64,000 nt of DNA from Burkholderiales bacterium (GCA_016213325.1 JACRAY010000032.1:37582-101581); one strand, 5' to 3'. Shown: positions 32,895 to 41,263, counted from the stretch's first letter. Made by a program: numbers and translations. The notes: generated by a model not told the origin, from the letters alone.

Positions 32895-33958
32895 TGGGCC
32901 GCGTCGTCGACGCAGGCGAGCTCCGCACACAGGTCTTCGAGATCATCCGCGCCGCGGGCAGCTCTGCGGAAGAAGCGGCCATCGTCGCGGGCAACCTGGT
33001 ATTGGCCAACCTGAGCGGCCACGACTCGCACGGCGTGGGCATGGTCCCGCGTTACGTCGACGCGGTGCTGGAAGGCGGCCTCAAGCCGAACTCGGCGGCC
33101 AAGGTCAACGTGGACGCCGGTTCGCTGCTGGCGCTGGACGGGCAGCGCGGCTACGGGCAGGTGGTGGGCGAACAGGCCATGCGGCTTGCCATCGCGCGCG
33201 CCAAGGAGACCGGCAACTGCACCATGGCGCTGTCCAACGCGCACCACCTGGGGCGCATCGGGCACTTCGCCGAGATGGCGGTGGCCGAAGGGCTGGTGGC
33301 CATCCACTTCGTGAACGTGCTGTCGCGGCCGGTCGTCGCGCCCTTCGGCGGCGGCGACGGCCGCTTCGGCACCAACCCGTTCTGTGCCGGCATCCCGCTG
33401 AAGGGCCAACCGCCGTTCATCCTGGACTTCGCGACCAGCCGCGTGGCGCAGGGCAAGATGCGCGTGGCGTACAACGAGGGCCGCACGGTCGAAGAAGGCT
33501 ACCTGATCGACGAGACCGGCCACCCGACGACCAACCCCGGCGTGGTGGTGGTGCCGCAAGCCAACGGCCTGTTCGGCGCGCTGATGACCTTCGGCGAGCA
33601 CAAGGGCTACGGCATGGCCGTGGCCTGCGAGCTGCTGGGCGGCGCGCTGACCGGCAGCGGCACGTGGCACCGCCCGCCCGACACTGCGCGCACTGTCATC
33701 AACGGTATGTTCACGCTGCTGGTCGACCCGGGCCGGCTGGGCACGCGCGAATCGTTCGAGAGCGAGGCGCTCGCCTTCCTCGAGTGGCTGCGCCGCAGCC
33801 CGCCCGCGCCGGGCTTCGACCACGTCCGGATCGCCGGCGAGCCCGAGCGCGAGGCGCGCACGAAGCGCGAGCGCGAAGGCATCGCGATCGACGACACCAC
33901 CTGGGGTGAGATCGTCGCCGCGGCTGCCAAGGTCGGCTTGAAGGCCTCGCTTACCTGA
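32894..33958 (+). CDS. LDH2/malate dehydrogenase-family NAD(P)-dependent oxidoreductase
   Basis: The protein has 354 residues. The family signature NLSGHDSHGVGMVPRYVDAV lies near residue 40, and further landmarks are NAHHLGRIGHFAEMA, FATSRVAQGKM and FGEHKGYGMAVACELL. Relatives reduce or oxidise 2-hydroxy acids (malate, sulfolactate, diketogulonate, ureidoglycolate). In this operon it probably interconverts a 2-keto and a 2-hydroxy acid of the sugar-acid route. The ATG begins at the last base of the dehydratase stop. Its 3' end overlaps the convergent small gene by eight bases. Confidence 0.88.
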   Translation: MGRVVDAGELRTQVFEIIRAAGSSAEEAAIVAGNLVLANLSGHDSHGVGMVPRYVDAVLEGGLKPNSAAKVNVDAGSLLALDGQRGYGQVVGEQAMRLAIARAKETGNCTMALSNAHHLGRIGHFAEMAVAEGLVAIHFVNVLSRPVVAPFGGGDGRFGTNPFCAGIPLKGQPPFILDFATSRVAQGKMRVAYNEGRTVEEGYLIDETGHPTTNPGVVVVPQANGLFGALMTFGEHKGYGMAVACELLGGALTGSGTWHRPPDTARTVINGMFTLLVDPGRLGTRESFESEALAFLEWLRRSPPAPGFDHVRIAGEPEREARTKREREGIAIDDTTWGEIVAAAAKVGLKASLT

Positions 33959-34286
33959 GCTTCAGCCAGCGCTGGAAGTCCTTGCGGCTTTCCACGTTGG
34001 GTGGCATCTCGGGCCAGGTGCGCGCGCTCGTGGTGGCAATGGTCGTCGGCGCCGGGCCCACGCCCATCACGGCGGTGCCCGCCGGGGTGGCGATGGTGGC
34101 CGGGGCCGTGCCCTGCGACACTTCCATGCCGGTACCCGAGGTCACGCCGGCGCCGCTGGCGCTGGTGACGTTGGGCGTGCCGGCGTTGGCCGACGGTGCG
34201 CTGCTGCTGCCCGCTGCCTGGGCAAATGCACCACCGGACACGAGCAAGGCAGCCGCAACGGCGGCGAGGGTCTTGAGTTGTTTCAT
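33951..34286 (-). CDS. Small exported Ala/Thr/Gly-rich protein
   Basis: The protein has 111 residues. The first 23 form a signal peptide (MKQLKTLAAVAAALLVSGGAFA) and the mature part is low in complexity, rich in Ser, Ala, Gly and Thr (NAGTPNVTSASGAGVTSGTG), ending with WPEMPPNVESRKDFQRWLKLR, which reads as a conserved C-terminal patch. An AAGGAG ribosome site precedes this ATG, so the ATG at 34337 is not used. I do not recognise the family. Confidence 0.7.
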   Translation of the reverse strand: MKQLKTLAAVAAALLVSGGAFAQAAGSSSAPSANAGTPNVTSASGAGVTSGTGMEVSQGTAPATIATPAGTAVMGVGPAPTTIATTSARTWPEMPPNVESRKDFQRWLKLR

Positions 34287-34399
34287 GCTGAGGTTCTCCT
34301 TCGAAGAAACCGGGACCCCGCGGGCCCCTGCTGACATTCGAAGGTGAGCCGCGGCTGCTGCGCGCCGGACCGCACTGATGCCCTGTGTAGGCCCGCTTC

Positions 34400-35125
34400 C
34401 TACCGTGGCAATGCGCGCACCACCTGGCCCGCGATGGGAAAGATGCGGTCGCCTTCCTGCGGCTCGATGCGGTGCATGCCGGTGAAGCTGCCGAAGGCGG
34501 GCAGCACGCCGACGTCATGGCCGAGCCAGAAGCAGGGCAGCCTCAGCCTTTCGAACGCGCGGCCGCCTACGCTGACGCACGGGTGCCAGTGCCCCGCCAG
34601 CACGTAGCTGCCTGCGCGCGGCCTGGGGTGGTGGCACAGCGCGAACGGCCCCAGCGGCAGTGGCTCATCCACCACGGTGAAGCCCAGCGTGGCGGGCGGG
34701 TCGCCGGCGCGGTCGTCATGGTTGCCGCGCACCAGCGTCATCGGCACGTTGGCATGCCGCTCGCGCCAGCGGTGCACGACTTCGAGCGTGCGCTTGGCAT
34801 GGGACCGCGCCGAGTGCAGGAAGTCGCCCAGGAAGACGATGCGCGCAGCGCCGGTGTCGGCGATGGCGCTGGTCAGCTTGTCCAGTGTCTCGCTGGTGGT
34901 GCCGCTGGGCACCGGCACGCCGAGCCGGCGGAACGATACCGCCTTGCCGATGTGGGCGTCGGCAATGAGCAGCGTGCGCGTATCCGCCAGCAATGCCGCT
35001 CCGCTGGGGTGGAGGACAAGGTCCTCGCCGCAAAGGGAAACGCGAAGGATGGCGAACCTACAGCATCCGCGCGAGGCTGGCGTCCAGGTGCTCCGACGGG
35101 GGGCGCTTGAATCCCGAGCGCGCAA
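34400..35125 (-). CDS. pdeM: Ligase-associated DNA damage response endonuclease PdeM-like metallophosphoesterase
   Basis: The metallophosphoesterase motifs are all present: LLIADAHIGKAVSFRRLG, FLGDFLHSARSHAKRT, VRGNHDDRAGDPP, LCHHPRP and VLAGHWHPCVSVGG. In PdeM/YjaD-type proteins these coordinate two metal ions for DNA-end processing. Start choice is difficult: no ATG or GTG lies near the expected N-terminus (ILRVSLCGEDL). The nearest valid upstream codon is the TTG at 35123-35125, which overlaps slmA by 68 bases; an atypical start near 35050 is the alternative. The usual neighbours (Lhr helicase, exonuclease, ligase) are absent here. Confidence 0.75.
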   Translation of the reverse strand: MRARDSSAPRRSTWTPASRGCCRFAILRVSLCGEDLVLHPSGAALLADTRTLLIADAHIGKAVSFRRLGVPVPSGTTSETLDKLTSAIADTGAARIVFLGDFLHSARSHAKRTLEVVHRWRERHANVPMTLVRGNHDDRAGDPPATLGFTVVDEPLPLGPFALCHHPRPRAGSYVLAGHWHPCVSVGGRAFERLRLPCFWLGHDVGVLPAFGSFTGMHRIEPQEGDRIFPIAGQVVRALPR

Positions 35126-35690
35126 AGCGCTGCAGGCGGCCCACCAGGAAGGCGGTGAGCATCGAAGCACGCACCTGGGCTTCGACCGTGGGCGTCGCCG
35201 AGGCCTCGCCCTCGGCGCGCAGGCACTGCTTGAGCGATGACTCGACCTTGTCGAAGAACTGGTTCATGCGCGCCTGCAGCCGCTCGTTCTCATACACCAG
35301 CGCATCGCCCACCATCACGCGCGTCATGCCGGGGTTCTTCTCGGCAAACTGGATCAGCATGATGATGATGCGCCCCGCCTGGCTGCTGCCGGCGGGCTCG
35401 CGTTCGACGATCTGGTTGATGAGGGTGAAGACGCTCTGCTCGATGAACTCGATGAGGCCTTCGAACATCTGCGCCTTGCTGGCGAAGTGCCGGTACAGCG
35501 CCGCTTCACTCACCTCGAGCCGCGCCGCGAGCGCCGCCGTGGTGATGCGGTCGGCGCCGGGCTGCTCCAGCATGGTGGCCAGCGCCTGCAGGATCTGCAC
35601 TCGGCGCTCGCCCGGCTTGGGGCGCTTGCGGGTGGGGGTTACCGTTTCGCTGTCGGCCAGTTCGTTGGAGCTGAGGTCGGCGTCGGACAT
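35058..35690 (-). CDS. slmA: Nucleoid occlusion factor SlmA (TetR family)
   Basis: The protein has 210 residues. The TetR-type HTH (LEQPGADRITTAALAARLEV, SEAALYRHFASKAQMFEGL) and the continuation IEFIEQSVFTLINQI are the specific signature of SlmA, which binds SBS sites and FtsZ to block septum formation over the nucleoid. The ATG at 35688-35690 was chosen over one 60 bases upstream because the basic PTRKRPKPGERR tail before the HTH is the normal N-terminal extension. Occurrence near argB is common in betaproteobacteria; here 8.7 kb of other genes separate them. Confidence 0.88.
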   Translation of the reverse strand: MSDADLSSNELADSETVTPTRKRPKPGERRVQILQALATMLEQPGADRITTAALAARLEVSEAALYRHFASKAQMFEGLIEFIEQSVFTLINQIVEREPAGSSQAGRIIIMLIQFAEKNPGMTRVMVGDALVYENERLQARMNQFFDKVESSLKQCLRAEGEASATPTVEAQVRASMLTAFLVGRLQRFARSGFKRPPSEHLDASLARML

Positions 35691-35774
35691 GGTTTCCAAA
35701 CGTGTTCGGGCCATTCTCGCATACTGCCGGGCAGGGGTTTCCCCCAGCACAAGCCCTGCGCGCCAAGTGCGCGC

Positions 35775-37199
35775 TCACCCCAGGAACACCGTGGCCTTCA
35801 GGCCACGGCCGCCGCTGCCCGCGTCCAGGTGCAGGTGGCTGCGGTGCACGCGCGCGATCTCTTCGGCGATGGCCAGCCCGAGGCCCGTGCCCTCGCCCTG
35901 CGTGCCGGGCATGCGGTAAAAGCGCTCGATGATGCGCGAGCGCAGCTCGGGCGCCACGCCCGGCCCGTCGTCTTCCACTTCGAGGAAAGCACCGTCCGCC
36001 ACCGGCCCGCAGCGCAGCGTGATGGTGCCGCCTTCGGGCGTGTACTTCACTGCGTTGTCGGTGAGGTTGGCCATCAGCTCGCGCAGCAGCCATTCATAGC
36101 CCATCACTTCGGCGGGCGCCGCGTCGAGCCCCAGGTCGATGTGCTTGGCGCTCGCCGCATCGAGATGCGCCTCCAGGGCGTCCTCGCACAAGGCCTTCAG
36201 GTCCACGCGCTCCATGGGCTGCGACTGCATGCCGCGCGCGTCGGCGCGCGACAGCGCAAGCAGCTGGTTGGCCAGCTGCGAAGTGCGCCGCGTGGCGTGG
36301 CGCAGCTTCTGCACCTGTTCGACCGGCAGCTCCAGCGTGCCGCGCGGCGTGGGCGTCGACGTGGCCTGCTGCCCCCACGCCTCCACCTGCGCCTGCAGGC
36401 CCGCCAGCGGCGTGCGCAGCTGGTGCGCCGCGTCGGCGATGAAACGCCGCTGGCTCTCGGCCTGCGCGTTCACCAGCCCGAACAGCCGGTTGAGCGAATC
36501 CACCAGCGGCCGCACCTCTTCGGGCGAAGCACTCTCGTCGATGGCGCTCAGGTCGCGCGGCGAGCGGCGCTCCACCGCCTCTTTCAGCTCCAGCAGCGGC
36601 TTCAGCGCCAGCCCCACCGCCCAGCGCACCGCGAACGCCGCCGCGACGATGAGCACCAGGTTCGGCAGCAGCACCTTCAGCACGATGGCGCGCAGCCATT
36701 GCTGCCGCGGGTCGGACCCGTCGGCCACCACGGTCACCACTTCGCCCAGCACCGTCTGCTGGCGCTGGCTCACGATGCGCCACGTGACGCCCAGGCGCTC
36801 TTCGCTGTGCACCTCGGCGTCCGGCCCGGCCGGCACCATGCCTGCCAGCCAGGGCTCGCCGTGCAGCACCTTGCCATCGGGGTCCAGCAGGGCGTAGGCC
36901 GCATAGCCGGGCCGGTCATTCAGGAAGTCGTCCACCGCGGGCGCCAGCATGATGACGGGCGATTCGCCGCGCATGGCCGGGCCGCTGATCACCGAGTCGG
37001 CCACCAGCGGGATCAGCGCGGTGAGCTTCTGGTCCTGCTGCACGGCCACGCTGTCGGCGGAGCGGTAGTCGACCCATGCATTGACCAGCGCCAGCAGCAG
37101 CAGCGGCGCGATCAGCATCACGAGCAGCCGGCGCCTGAGGCCCGATGTCATGCCCAGGGCGCTGGTGGCGCGGTCGCGCGCCCGAAAGGCCAGCTTCAC
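35775..37199 (-). CDS. Sensor histidine kinase (TctE/QseC-like)
   Basis: The protein has 474 residues from a GTG (37197-37199) that overlaps the response-regulator stop; an ATG at 37151 is an alternative. One membrane segment near residue 25-45, a periplasmic sensor of about 130 residues, and a second segment near 185-210 precede the HAMP-like linker. The kinase core has the H-box FIADAAHQLRTPLAG, N-box LMANLTDNAVKYTP, G1 EDDGPGV and G2 GEGTGLGLAIAEEIA. The signal is unknown. It is translationally coupled to its regulator. Confidence 0.92.
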   Translation of the reverse strand: MKLAFRARDRATSALGMTSGLRRRLLVMLIAPLLLLALVNAWVDYRSADSVAVQQDQKLTALIPLVADSVISGPAMRGESPVIMLAPAVDDFLNDRPGYAAYALLDPDGKVLHGEPWLAGMVPAGPDAEVHSEERLGVTWRIVSQRQQTVLGEVVTVVADGSDPRQQWLRAIVLKVLLPNLVLIVAAAFAVRWAVGLALKPLLELKEAVERRSPRDLSAIDESASPEEVRPLVDSLNRLFGLVNAQAESQRRFIADAAHQLRTPLAGLQAQVEAWGQQATSTPTPRGTLELPVEQVQKLRHATRRTSQLANQLLALSRADARGMQSQPMERVDLKALCEDALEAHLDAASAKHIDLGLDAAPAEVMGYEWLLRELMANLTDNAVKYTPEGGTITLRCGPVADGAFLEVEDDGPGVAPELRSRIIERFYRMPGTQGEGTGLGLAIAEEIARVHRSHLHLDAGSGGRGLKATVFLG

Positions 37200-37897
37200 T
37201 GGCCCTCGGGGCTGCGCAGCTCCAGGCGGTACCCGAAGCCGCGGATGGAGCGCAGCGCCACGCCGTGCGGCTCGAGCTTGCTGCGCAGCCGCGAGATGTA
37301 GACCTCTACCGCGTTGGGCGTGATCTCCTTGTCCCAGCCGGTCAGGGCCTGCAGCAGCTTGTCCTTGCTGGCCGGCTTGGGTGCGTTGATCAGCAGGTAC
37401 TCCATCACCGTCCACTCGCGCGGGCCGAGCTCGATGGTGACTTCCTGCCCGTTGCGCCGGGCATAGGCGCGGCGGTTCGCGGTGTCGAGTTCGATCGGGC
37501 CGAAGCTGAGCACGGCCGACGTGGCGGCTTGCGAACGGCGCAGCAGCGCGCGCAGGCGCGCCAGCAGCTCCGGCAGCTCGTAGGGCTTGACCATGTAGTC
37601 GTCGGCGCCCAGGTCCAGTCCCTGCACGCGGTCGCTCAGTGCGTCGCGTGCGGTGAGGATCAGCACCGGCAGCGCGGGGTTGGCCATCTCGGGGCGGCGC
37701 AGGCGCCGCGTGAGCTCCAGCCCGTCCATCTGGGGCAGGCCGATGTCGATGACGGCGATGTCGAACACCTCGGTGCGCAGCACCTCCTCGGCACGCTCGG
37801 CGCTGCCCACCCAGTCGACCGCGTAGCCCGCGTCGGTGAGGCCCAGCTTGATGCCGCTGGCCACCATCACGTCGTCTTCCACCAACAGCAGGCGCAT
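37196..37897 (-). CDS. OmpR-family response regulator (TctD/QseB-like)
   Basis: The protein has 233 residues. The receiver domain has the acidic pair E7-D8-D9, phosphoacceptor D51 (VIDIGLPQMDG) and the lysine in DDYMVKPYEL. The C-terminal winged helix (about 130-228) ends with VEVYISRLRSKLE and IRGFGYRLE, typical of OmpR/PhoB proteins. It starts two bases after the end of the glycosyltransferase gene. OmpR-class proteins bind 10- or 11-base direct repeats like those before the DUF4148 genes, but no link is proven. Confidence 0.93.
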   Translation of the reverse strand: MRLLLVEDDVMVASGIKLGLTDAGYAVDWVGSAERAEEVLRTEVFDIAVIDIGLPQMDGLELTRRLRRPEMANPALPVLILTARDALSDRVQGLDLGADDYMVKPYELPELLARLRALLRRSQAATSAVLSFGPIELDTANRRAYARRNGQEVTIELGPREWTVMEYLLINAPKPASKDKLLQALTGWDKEITPNAVEVYISRLRSKLEPHGVALRSIRGFGYRLELRSPEGQ

Positions 37898-37899
37898 GG

Positions 37900-38931
37900 T
37901 CAGGTCCCCGCGGTTTCCTTGTCGCGCTCGCGCTCGAGCCGCCACAGTTCGTCGTCGATCGCCGCGAAGAACGGCGCCACCGGCACGCGCGGCGTATTCT
38001 GCACGTCGAACTGCACGAAGGTCAGCAGCATCTGGATGCCCAGGATCAGCGGCAGCGCCGCCAGCATCACCGTGCCCGCCGAGGCGACCGAACCGGCTGC
38101 CGCCAGGTGCGCCCACTTGAGGCCGCCGAAGACGATGCCGAAGCCCGTGAGCCCGACCCCCGCGGGCAGCAGCAGCGAGCCGAGCGAGAAGTCCCGGAGG
38201 TAGTACATGTACACGATGCGCTTGAATGTATTGCGCATGTGGCCGGCGAGGAAGGGGCCCACGATCCGGCGGATCGACAGCGACGACTCGCCATGGGGAT
38301 ATTCGGCGTGCATCGGCACGTCGAGCACGACCGCGCGCACCGTGCCCAGGCGAAACAGCAGGTCCGACTCGAAGAAGTAGCGGCTGGCGATCTTGTCCAG
38401 TGGCAGGCGGCGCACCAGCCGCGCGTCGATGGCGGTGTAGCCGTTGGTCGGGTCCACCACCTGCCAGTAGCCGCTGGACAGCTTGGTCAGGAACGACAGC
38501 ATGAGGTTGCCGAACAGCCGCACGCGCGGCATCTCGGCCAGGCTCTCGGGGTCGTAGAAGCGGTTGCCCTTGGTGTAGTCGGCCAGCCCCTGCTGGATCG
38601 GCGTCACGAACTGCGGGATGCGCGCCGGCGGCATCTGCCCGTCGCCGTCGACCTTGACGATGATGCCCGCGCCCGCGTCCACTGCCGCGCGGTAGCCGGC
38701 CATGACGGCGGCGCCGACGCCGCCGTTGCGCTCGAGCCGCACCACCTTGACGCGCGGGTCGCTGCAGTTCGCTTCCACGTGGTCGCCGGTGCCTTCGGGG
38801 CATGCGTCGTCCACCACCCACACCTGCGACACATCGGGCGGGATCTGCGCGATCACACCCAGCACGTGGCGCTTGACCTTGTAGCAGGGGATGACGACCG
38901 CGACGGGGCGCGGGAAGGCAGGAGTGGACAT
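37900..38931 (-). CDS. Family 2 glycosyltransferase with C-terminal membrane segments
   Basis: The protein has 343 residues. The GT-A core has VVIPCYKVKRHVLG, VVDDACPEGTGDHVE and the metal-binding VKVDGDGQMPP, and the acceptor segment VDPTNGYTAID. Two or more hydrophobic segments (SLLLPAGVGLTGFGIVFGG, VMLAALPLILGIQMLL) follow, as in polyprenyl-phosphate glycosyltransferases of the DPM1/ArnC type. It probably makes a lipid-linked sugar or glucosylates a membrane carrier. With GtrA and the large membrane protein it would form a glycan modification set. The ATG at 38929-38931 follows an AGGAG site. Confidence 0.88.
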   Translation of the reverse strand: MSTPAFPRPVAVVIPCYKVKRHVLGVIAQIPPDVSQVWVVDDACPEGTGDHVEANCSDPRVKVVRLERNGGVGAAVMAGYRAAVDAGAGIIVKVDGDGQMPPARIPQFVTPIQQGLADYTKGNRFYDPESLAEMPRVRLFGNLMLSFLTKLSSGYWQVVDPTNGYTAIDARLVRRLPLDKIASRYFFESDLLFRLGTVRAVVLDVPMHAEYPHGESSLSIRRIVGPFLAGHMRNTFKRIVYMYYLRDFSLGSLLLPAGVGLTGFGIVFGGLKWAHLAAAGSVASAGTVMLAALPLILGIQMLLTFVQFDVQNTPRVPVAPFFAAIDDELWRLERERDKETAGT

Positions 38932-38959
38932 GGGCCGGATGATTGTAGGGTGGGCAGCC

Positions 38960-39697
38960 CTACGCGAGGCCCAGTTCGCGCAGCCGTGCCGACACAGCCT
39001 CCCACGTCTGGAAGCGCCGTGCCTCGTAGTACAGCGTGCCCTCGTGCGGGCGCTCGCGGACGCGCCCCGCATCGACCGGCTGGACGCACTGGGTGCCGTG
39101 CAGCAGGTAGTGCAGGAGAACGAAAGGAAAGAGCCCCAGCCAGGACGTCGCCTGCGACGGGTAGCACAGGCACAAGCGCAGGTAGCGCAGGCGGTCGCGC
39201 CAGGGGATGCGCTCGCAAGTCGCAGGGCCGTTGGCGGGCAGCGGGGCCAGCACACGGAACAACGGCGCCGGCCGAAGCCACGCGTTGTACAGAGAGAACT
39301 GCCAGGCGTTGGCCGGCGCGAGGTGCGCAACCATCGCATGCAGCGAGTCGTGGTCGGGATGCCCGCCTTCCCATGCGGGCACGTACACGCTGTCCGGCTG
39401 GTGTTGCGCCAACCAGTCGCGCAGCCACTGCACGGCCGCAGGCAGCTGCTGCAGCAGCTGTGCATCGCCGATGCCCAGCCCTTCACCGGCAAACACCACA
39501 TCCGCCCCTGCCACGCCGAGGTGCTGCAGCACGGCCAGCGACTCGCGGTTGCGCCGCGCCGAGCCCACGCCGGTGAAGTAGATGCACCACACGCGCCGTC
39601 CCATGCGGCGCTCTTGCTCGATGCGCTGGAACACGCCGAACTCGTCGTCCTGGTGGGCGAACAGGAACACCGCGCAGGCGGGCGGATCAGTAGGCAT
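38960..39697 (-). CDS. PIG-L/LmbE-family deacetylase
   Basis: The protein has 245 residues. The zinc-binding motif AHQDDE (about residues 14-19) and the downstream GGHPDHDSLHAM with its two histidines are the LmbE signature. These enzymes remove N-acetyl groups from sugar conjugates such as GlcNAc-PI and related lipids. A start at ATG 39695-39697 gives the motif near the N-terminus, as usual. It overlaps the preceding acetyltransferase gene by 11 bases, which suggests they act on the same glycan. Confidence 0.85.
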   Translation of the reverse strand: MPTDPPACAVFLFAHQDDEFGVFQRIEQERRMGRRVWCIYFTGVGSARRNRESLAVLQHLGVAGADVVFAGEGLGIGDAQLLQQLPAAVQWLRDWLAQHQPDSVYVPAWEGGHPDHDSLHAMVAHLAPANAWQFSLYNAWLRPAPLFRVLAPLPANGPATCERIPWRDRLRYLRLCLCYPSQATSWLGLFPFVLLHYLLHGTQCVQPVDAGRVRERPHEGTLYYEARRFQTWEAVSARLRELGLA

Positions 39698-40532
39698 CGA
39701 AGTCGATGAAGGCGAAGCGTACGCGCGCCGCATCGAGGCTGTGCACCGGGCTCGCGAGCGGCTTGTAGATCAGGTTGAGCGGCGAAGGGCGCAGGCGCTG
39801 CGGGATCGGCAGGTACAAGCCGGAGACACCCGCCGGTACCAGCCCGAGGAACAGGCGGGCCAGCGGCGCATGCACATGGTCGTGCACGGTGGCCAGGTCC
39901 ACTTCGGTGCCGGTGTACTCGTGATACGCCCCGAAGGCCGAGCCGGCCACGGCGGCGAAGCATTGCACCACGTCGCCCCGGCGGCGCAGGTGCACGCGGT
40001 TGTGCGGGTTGGTGCAGCGCCAGGTAAGGCTCTCGTGCGATCGGGTGCGGCGGAAGGCGACGTCGGCGTCATCTGCGGCGTTGCGCAGCAGGCGCCCCAC
40101 GCCTACGCGCGCCTCGAGCGGCGCTACCAGCTGGAAGCCGAGCTTGCGCGTGAAGCCCGGCGTGCTGTTGGCGTTGGCCACGCCGTACACCGCGTCGAAA
40201 CCCGTTGCCTGGGCCGCGTCGTAGGTCTTCTGCGCAAGCTGCGTGAAGAGGCCCTTGCCCTGGAAGTCCGGGTGGGTGGCGGTGTTGAGCGACAGCAGCA
40301 CACGCGCCGGCTTGCCTTCGATGAGCGCGGTGGCGGGTATGCAGGCGTAGTGCGCGGCGAGCCGGCCGCCCTCGATGGCGTCGAAGCCGACCACCGCGCC
40401 GTCCGGGTTCTCGCGGTACAGCCAGCGCAGGTACGGCAGGTCGAACTTGTTCGCGCCCGGGAAGCAGGCGCGAAACAGCCCGACGTAGCGGCCGAGGTTT
40501 TCGTCGTCGGTGCGGGACGGGCCGAAGTCCAT
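39687..40532 (-). CDS. GNAT-family acetyltransferase, glycan locus
   Basis: The protein has 281 residues. The acetyl-CoA site is visible in ATHPDFQGKGLFTQLAQKTY (about residues 88-107) and the following VYGVANANSTPGFTRKLGF. The second half (about 150-280) is a less conserved domain of the type seen in exopolysaccharide GNAT/FemAB-like proteins. It probably acetylates an amino sugar. It is in one operon with the deacetylase and GT2 genes. The frame is open further upstream but MDFGPSRTDDENLGRY is the natural N-terminus. Confidence 0.8.
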   Translation of the reverse strand: MDFGPSRTDDENLGRYVGLFRACFPGANKFDLPYLRWLYRENPDGAVVGFDAIEGGRLAAHYACIPATALIEGKPARVLLSLNTATHPDFQGKGLFTQLAQKTYDAAQATGFDAVYGVANANSTPGFTRKLGFQLVAPLEARVGVGRLLRNAADDADVAFRRTRSHESLTWRCTNPHNRVHLRRRGDVVQCFAAVAGSAFGAYHEYTGTEVDLATVHDHVHAPLARLFLGLVPAGVSGLYLPIPQRLRPSPLNLIYKPLASPVHSLDAARVRFAFIDFDAY

Positions 40533-40634
40533 GGGGTGGCGATTGTGCCTGAGATGGTGGGAGCCGTACTCTCCTTGCGTGCGTGCGCTTGATCGCAAGA
40601 AACACGGAAGTCAGTTGTCTACCGGCTCTCAACA

Positions 40635-40877
40635 TCAAACCTCGAACAGACCACTTCGGATGCACGGCCCGTCATCGAAATTGATCGCGAGGTGACGCAA
40701 GGACTCAGGACTCTGATTCCTCCTTGTCCTGAGCGATACATGCGCCTCCCGGATCTCGCCTAGCCACGCAGTCTCCCCCATGTCCGCGAGTGCACCGTAC
40801 GAGTAGTGATGTTGCTGGTCCGGGAAGCTTCCAGAGAACATGTGCCATACGATTCTCACTCGAGTCCCCAATGTCAA
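40635..40877 (-). CDS. Possible small hypothetical protein
   Basis: The frame codes for 80 residues (MTLGTRVRIVWHMFSGSF at the start, SLRHLAINFDDGPC near the end). The composition looks protein-like, with no low-complexity stretch, but I recognise no family. It is divergent from the toxin gene with 28 bases between starts. It could be the remnant of a gene brought in with the toxin-antitoxin pair, or chance. No strong ribosome site was seen. Confidence 0.3.
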   Translation of the reverse strand: MTLGTRVRIVWHMFSGSFPDQQHHYSYGALADMGETAWLGEIREAHVSLRTRRNQSPESLRHLAINFDDGPCIRSGLFEV

Positions 40878-40894
40878 TGCAATATCAGTTCAGG

Positions 40895-40900
40895 TATAAT
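40895..40900 (+). promoter_or_regulatory. -10 element of the toxin-antitoxin promoter
   Basis: A perfect TATAAT lies only five bases before the toxin ATG (40906), with a weak -35 (TGTCAA, 40873-40878) 16 bases upstream. Transcription would start at about the ATG, so the toxin mRNA is probably leaderless. The surrounding AT-rich bases (AATGCAATATCAG) may contain the antitoxin site. Confidence 0.6.
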
Positions 40901-40905
40901 TTGCC

Positions 40906-41262
40906 ATGGTCGACCAAGGCAGGCCACTCGTCTGGATCGGAAGCAGCAAGAGAGACTTGATGGCGCTTCCTCCCTCCGTGCGCAAGTTCTTTGGCCACGC
41001 GCTGCACTTCGCCCAACTTGGTGACCAGCACGGTGCAGCAAAGGTACTCAAGGGGTTTGGCGGTGCTGGCGTGCTGGAGGTCATCGAGGAAGCTGTGGGC
41101 GGGACCTACCGGGCGGTCTACACCGTCAAATTTGTGGAAGCCGTGTTTGTCCTGCACTGCTTCCAGAAGAAGAGCAAGAGCGGCATTGCGACGCCCAAGG
41201 AAGACAAGGACATCATTCGCGCCCGGCTGAAGGTGGCCGAGGCGCTCGCCAAGGAGATGTAG
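40906..41262 (+). CDS. HigB/RelE-like toxin (Gp49 type)
   Basis: The protein has 118 residues. Landmarks are LVWIGSSKRDLMALPPSVRK at the start, the central GGTYRAVYTVKF strand and FVLHCFQKKSKSGIATPKEDKDII, typical of phage-derived Gp49-like HigB toxins, which are ribosome-dependent mRNA interferases. The conserved basic and lysine residues (KKSKSG) are present. It precedes its antitoxin, the usual HigBA order. The pair interrupts the minus-strand glycan genes. Confidence 0.88.
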   Translation: MVDQGRPLVWIGSSKRDLMALPPSVRKFFGHALHFAQLGDQHGAAKVLKGFGGAGVLEVIEEAVGGTYRAVYTVKFVEAVFVLHCFQKKSKSGIATPKEDKDIIRARLKVAEALAKEM

Positions 41263-41263
41263 C

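Larger units (their letters stand above)
40533..40905. other. 373-base gap between the acetyltransferase and the toxin gene
   Basis: The composition is clearly more AT-rich than the flanks. It holds one minus-strand reading frame (40635-40877, listed separately) and a promoter for the toxin-antitoxin pair at its right end. Nothing else recognisable is seen. It is likely the edge of the inserted segment that carries the toxin-antitoxin genes. Confidence 0.5.

Noticed and set aside
38945..38963. Hairpin GTAGGG-N7-CCCTAC as another copy of the GTAGGCTGGG element
   Set aside because: The stem is only six bases and the inner sequence differs; similarity to the repeat family is too weak to claim.
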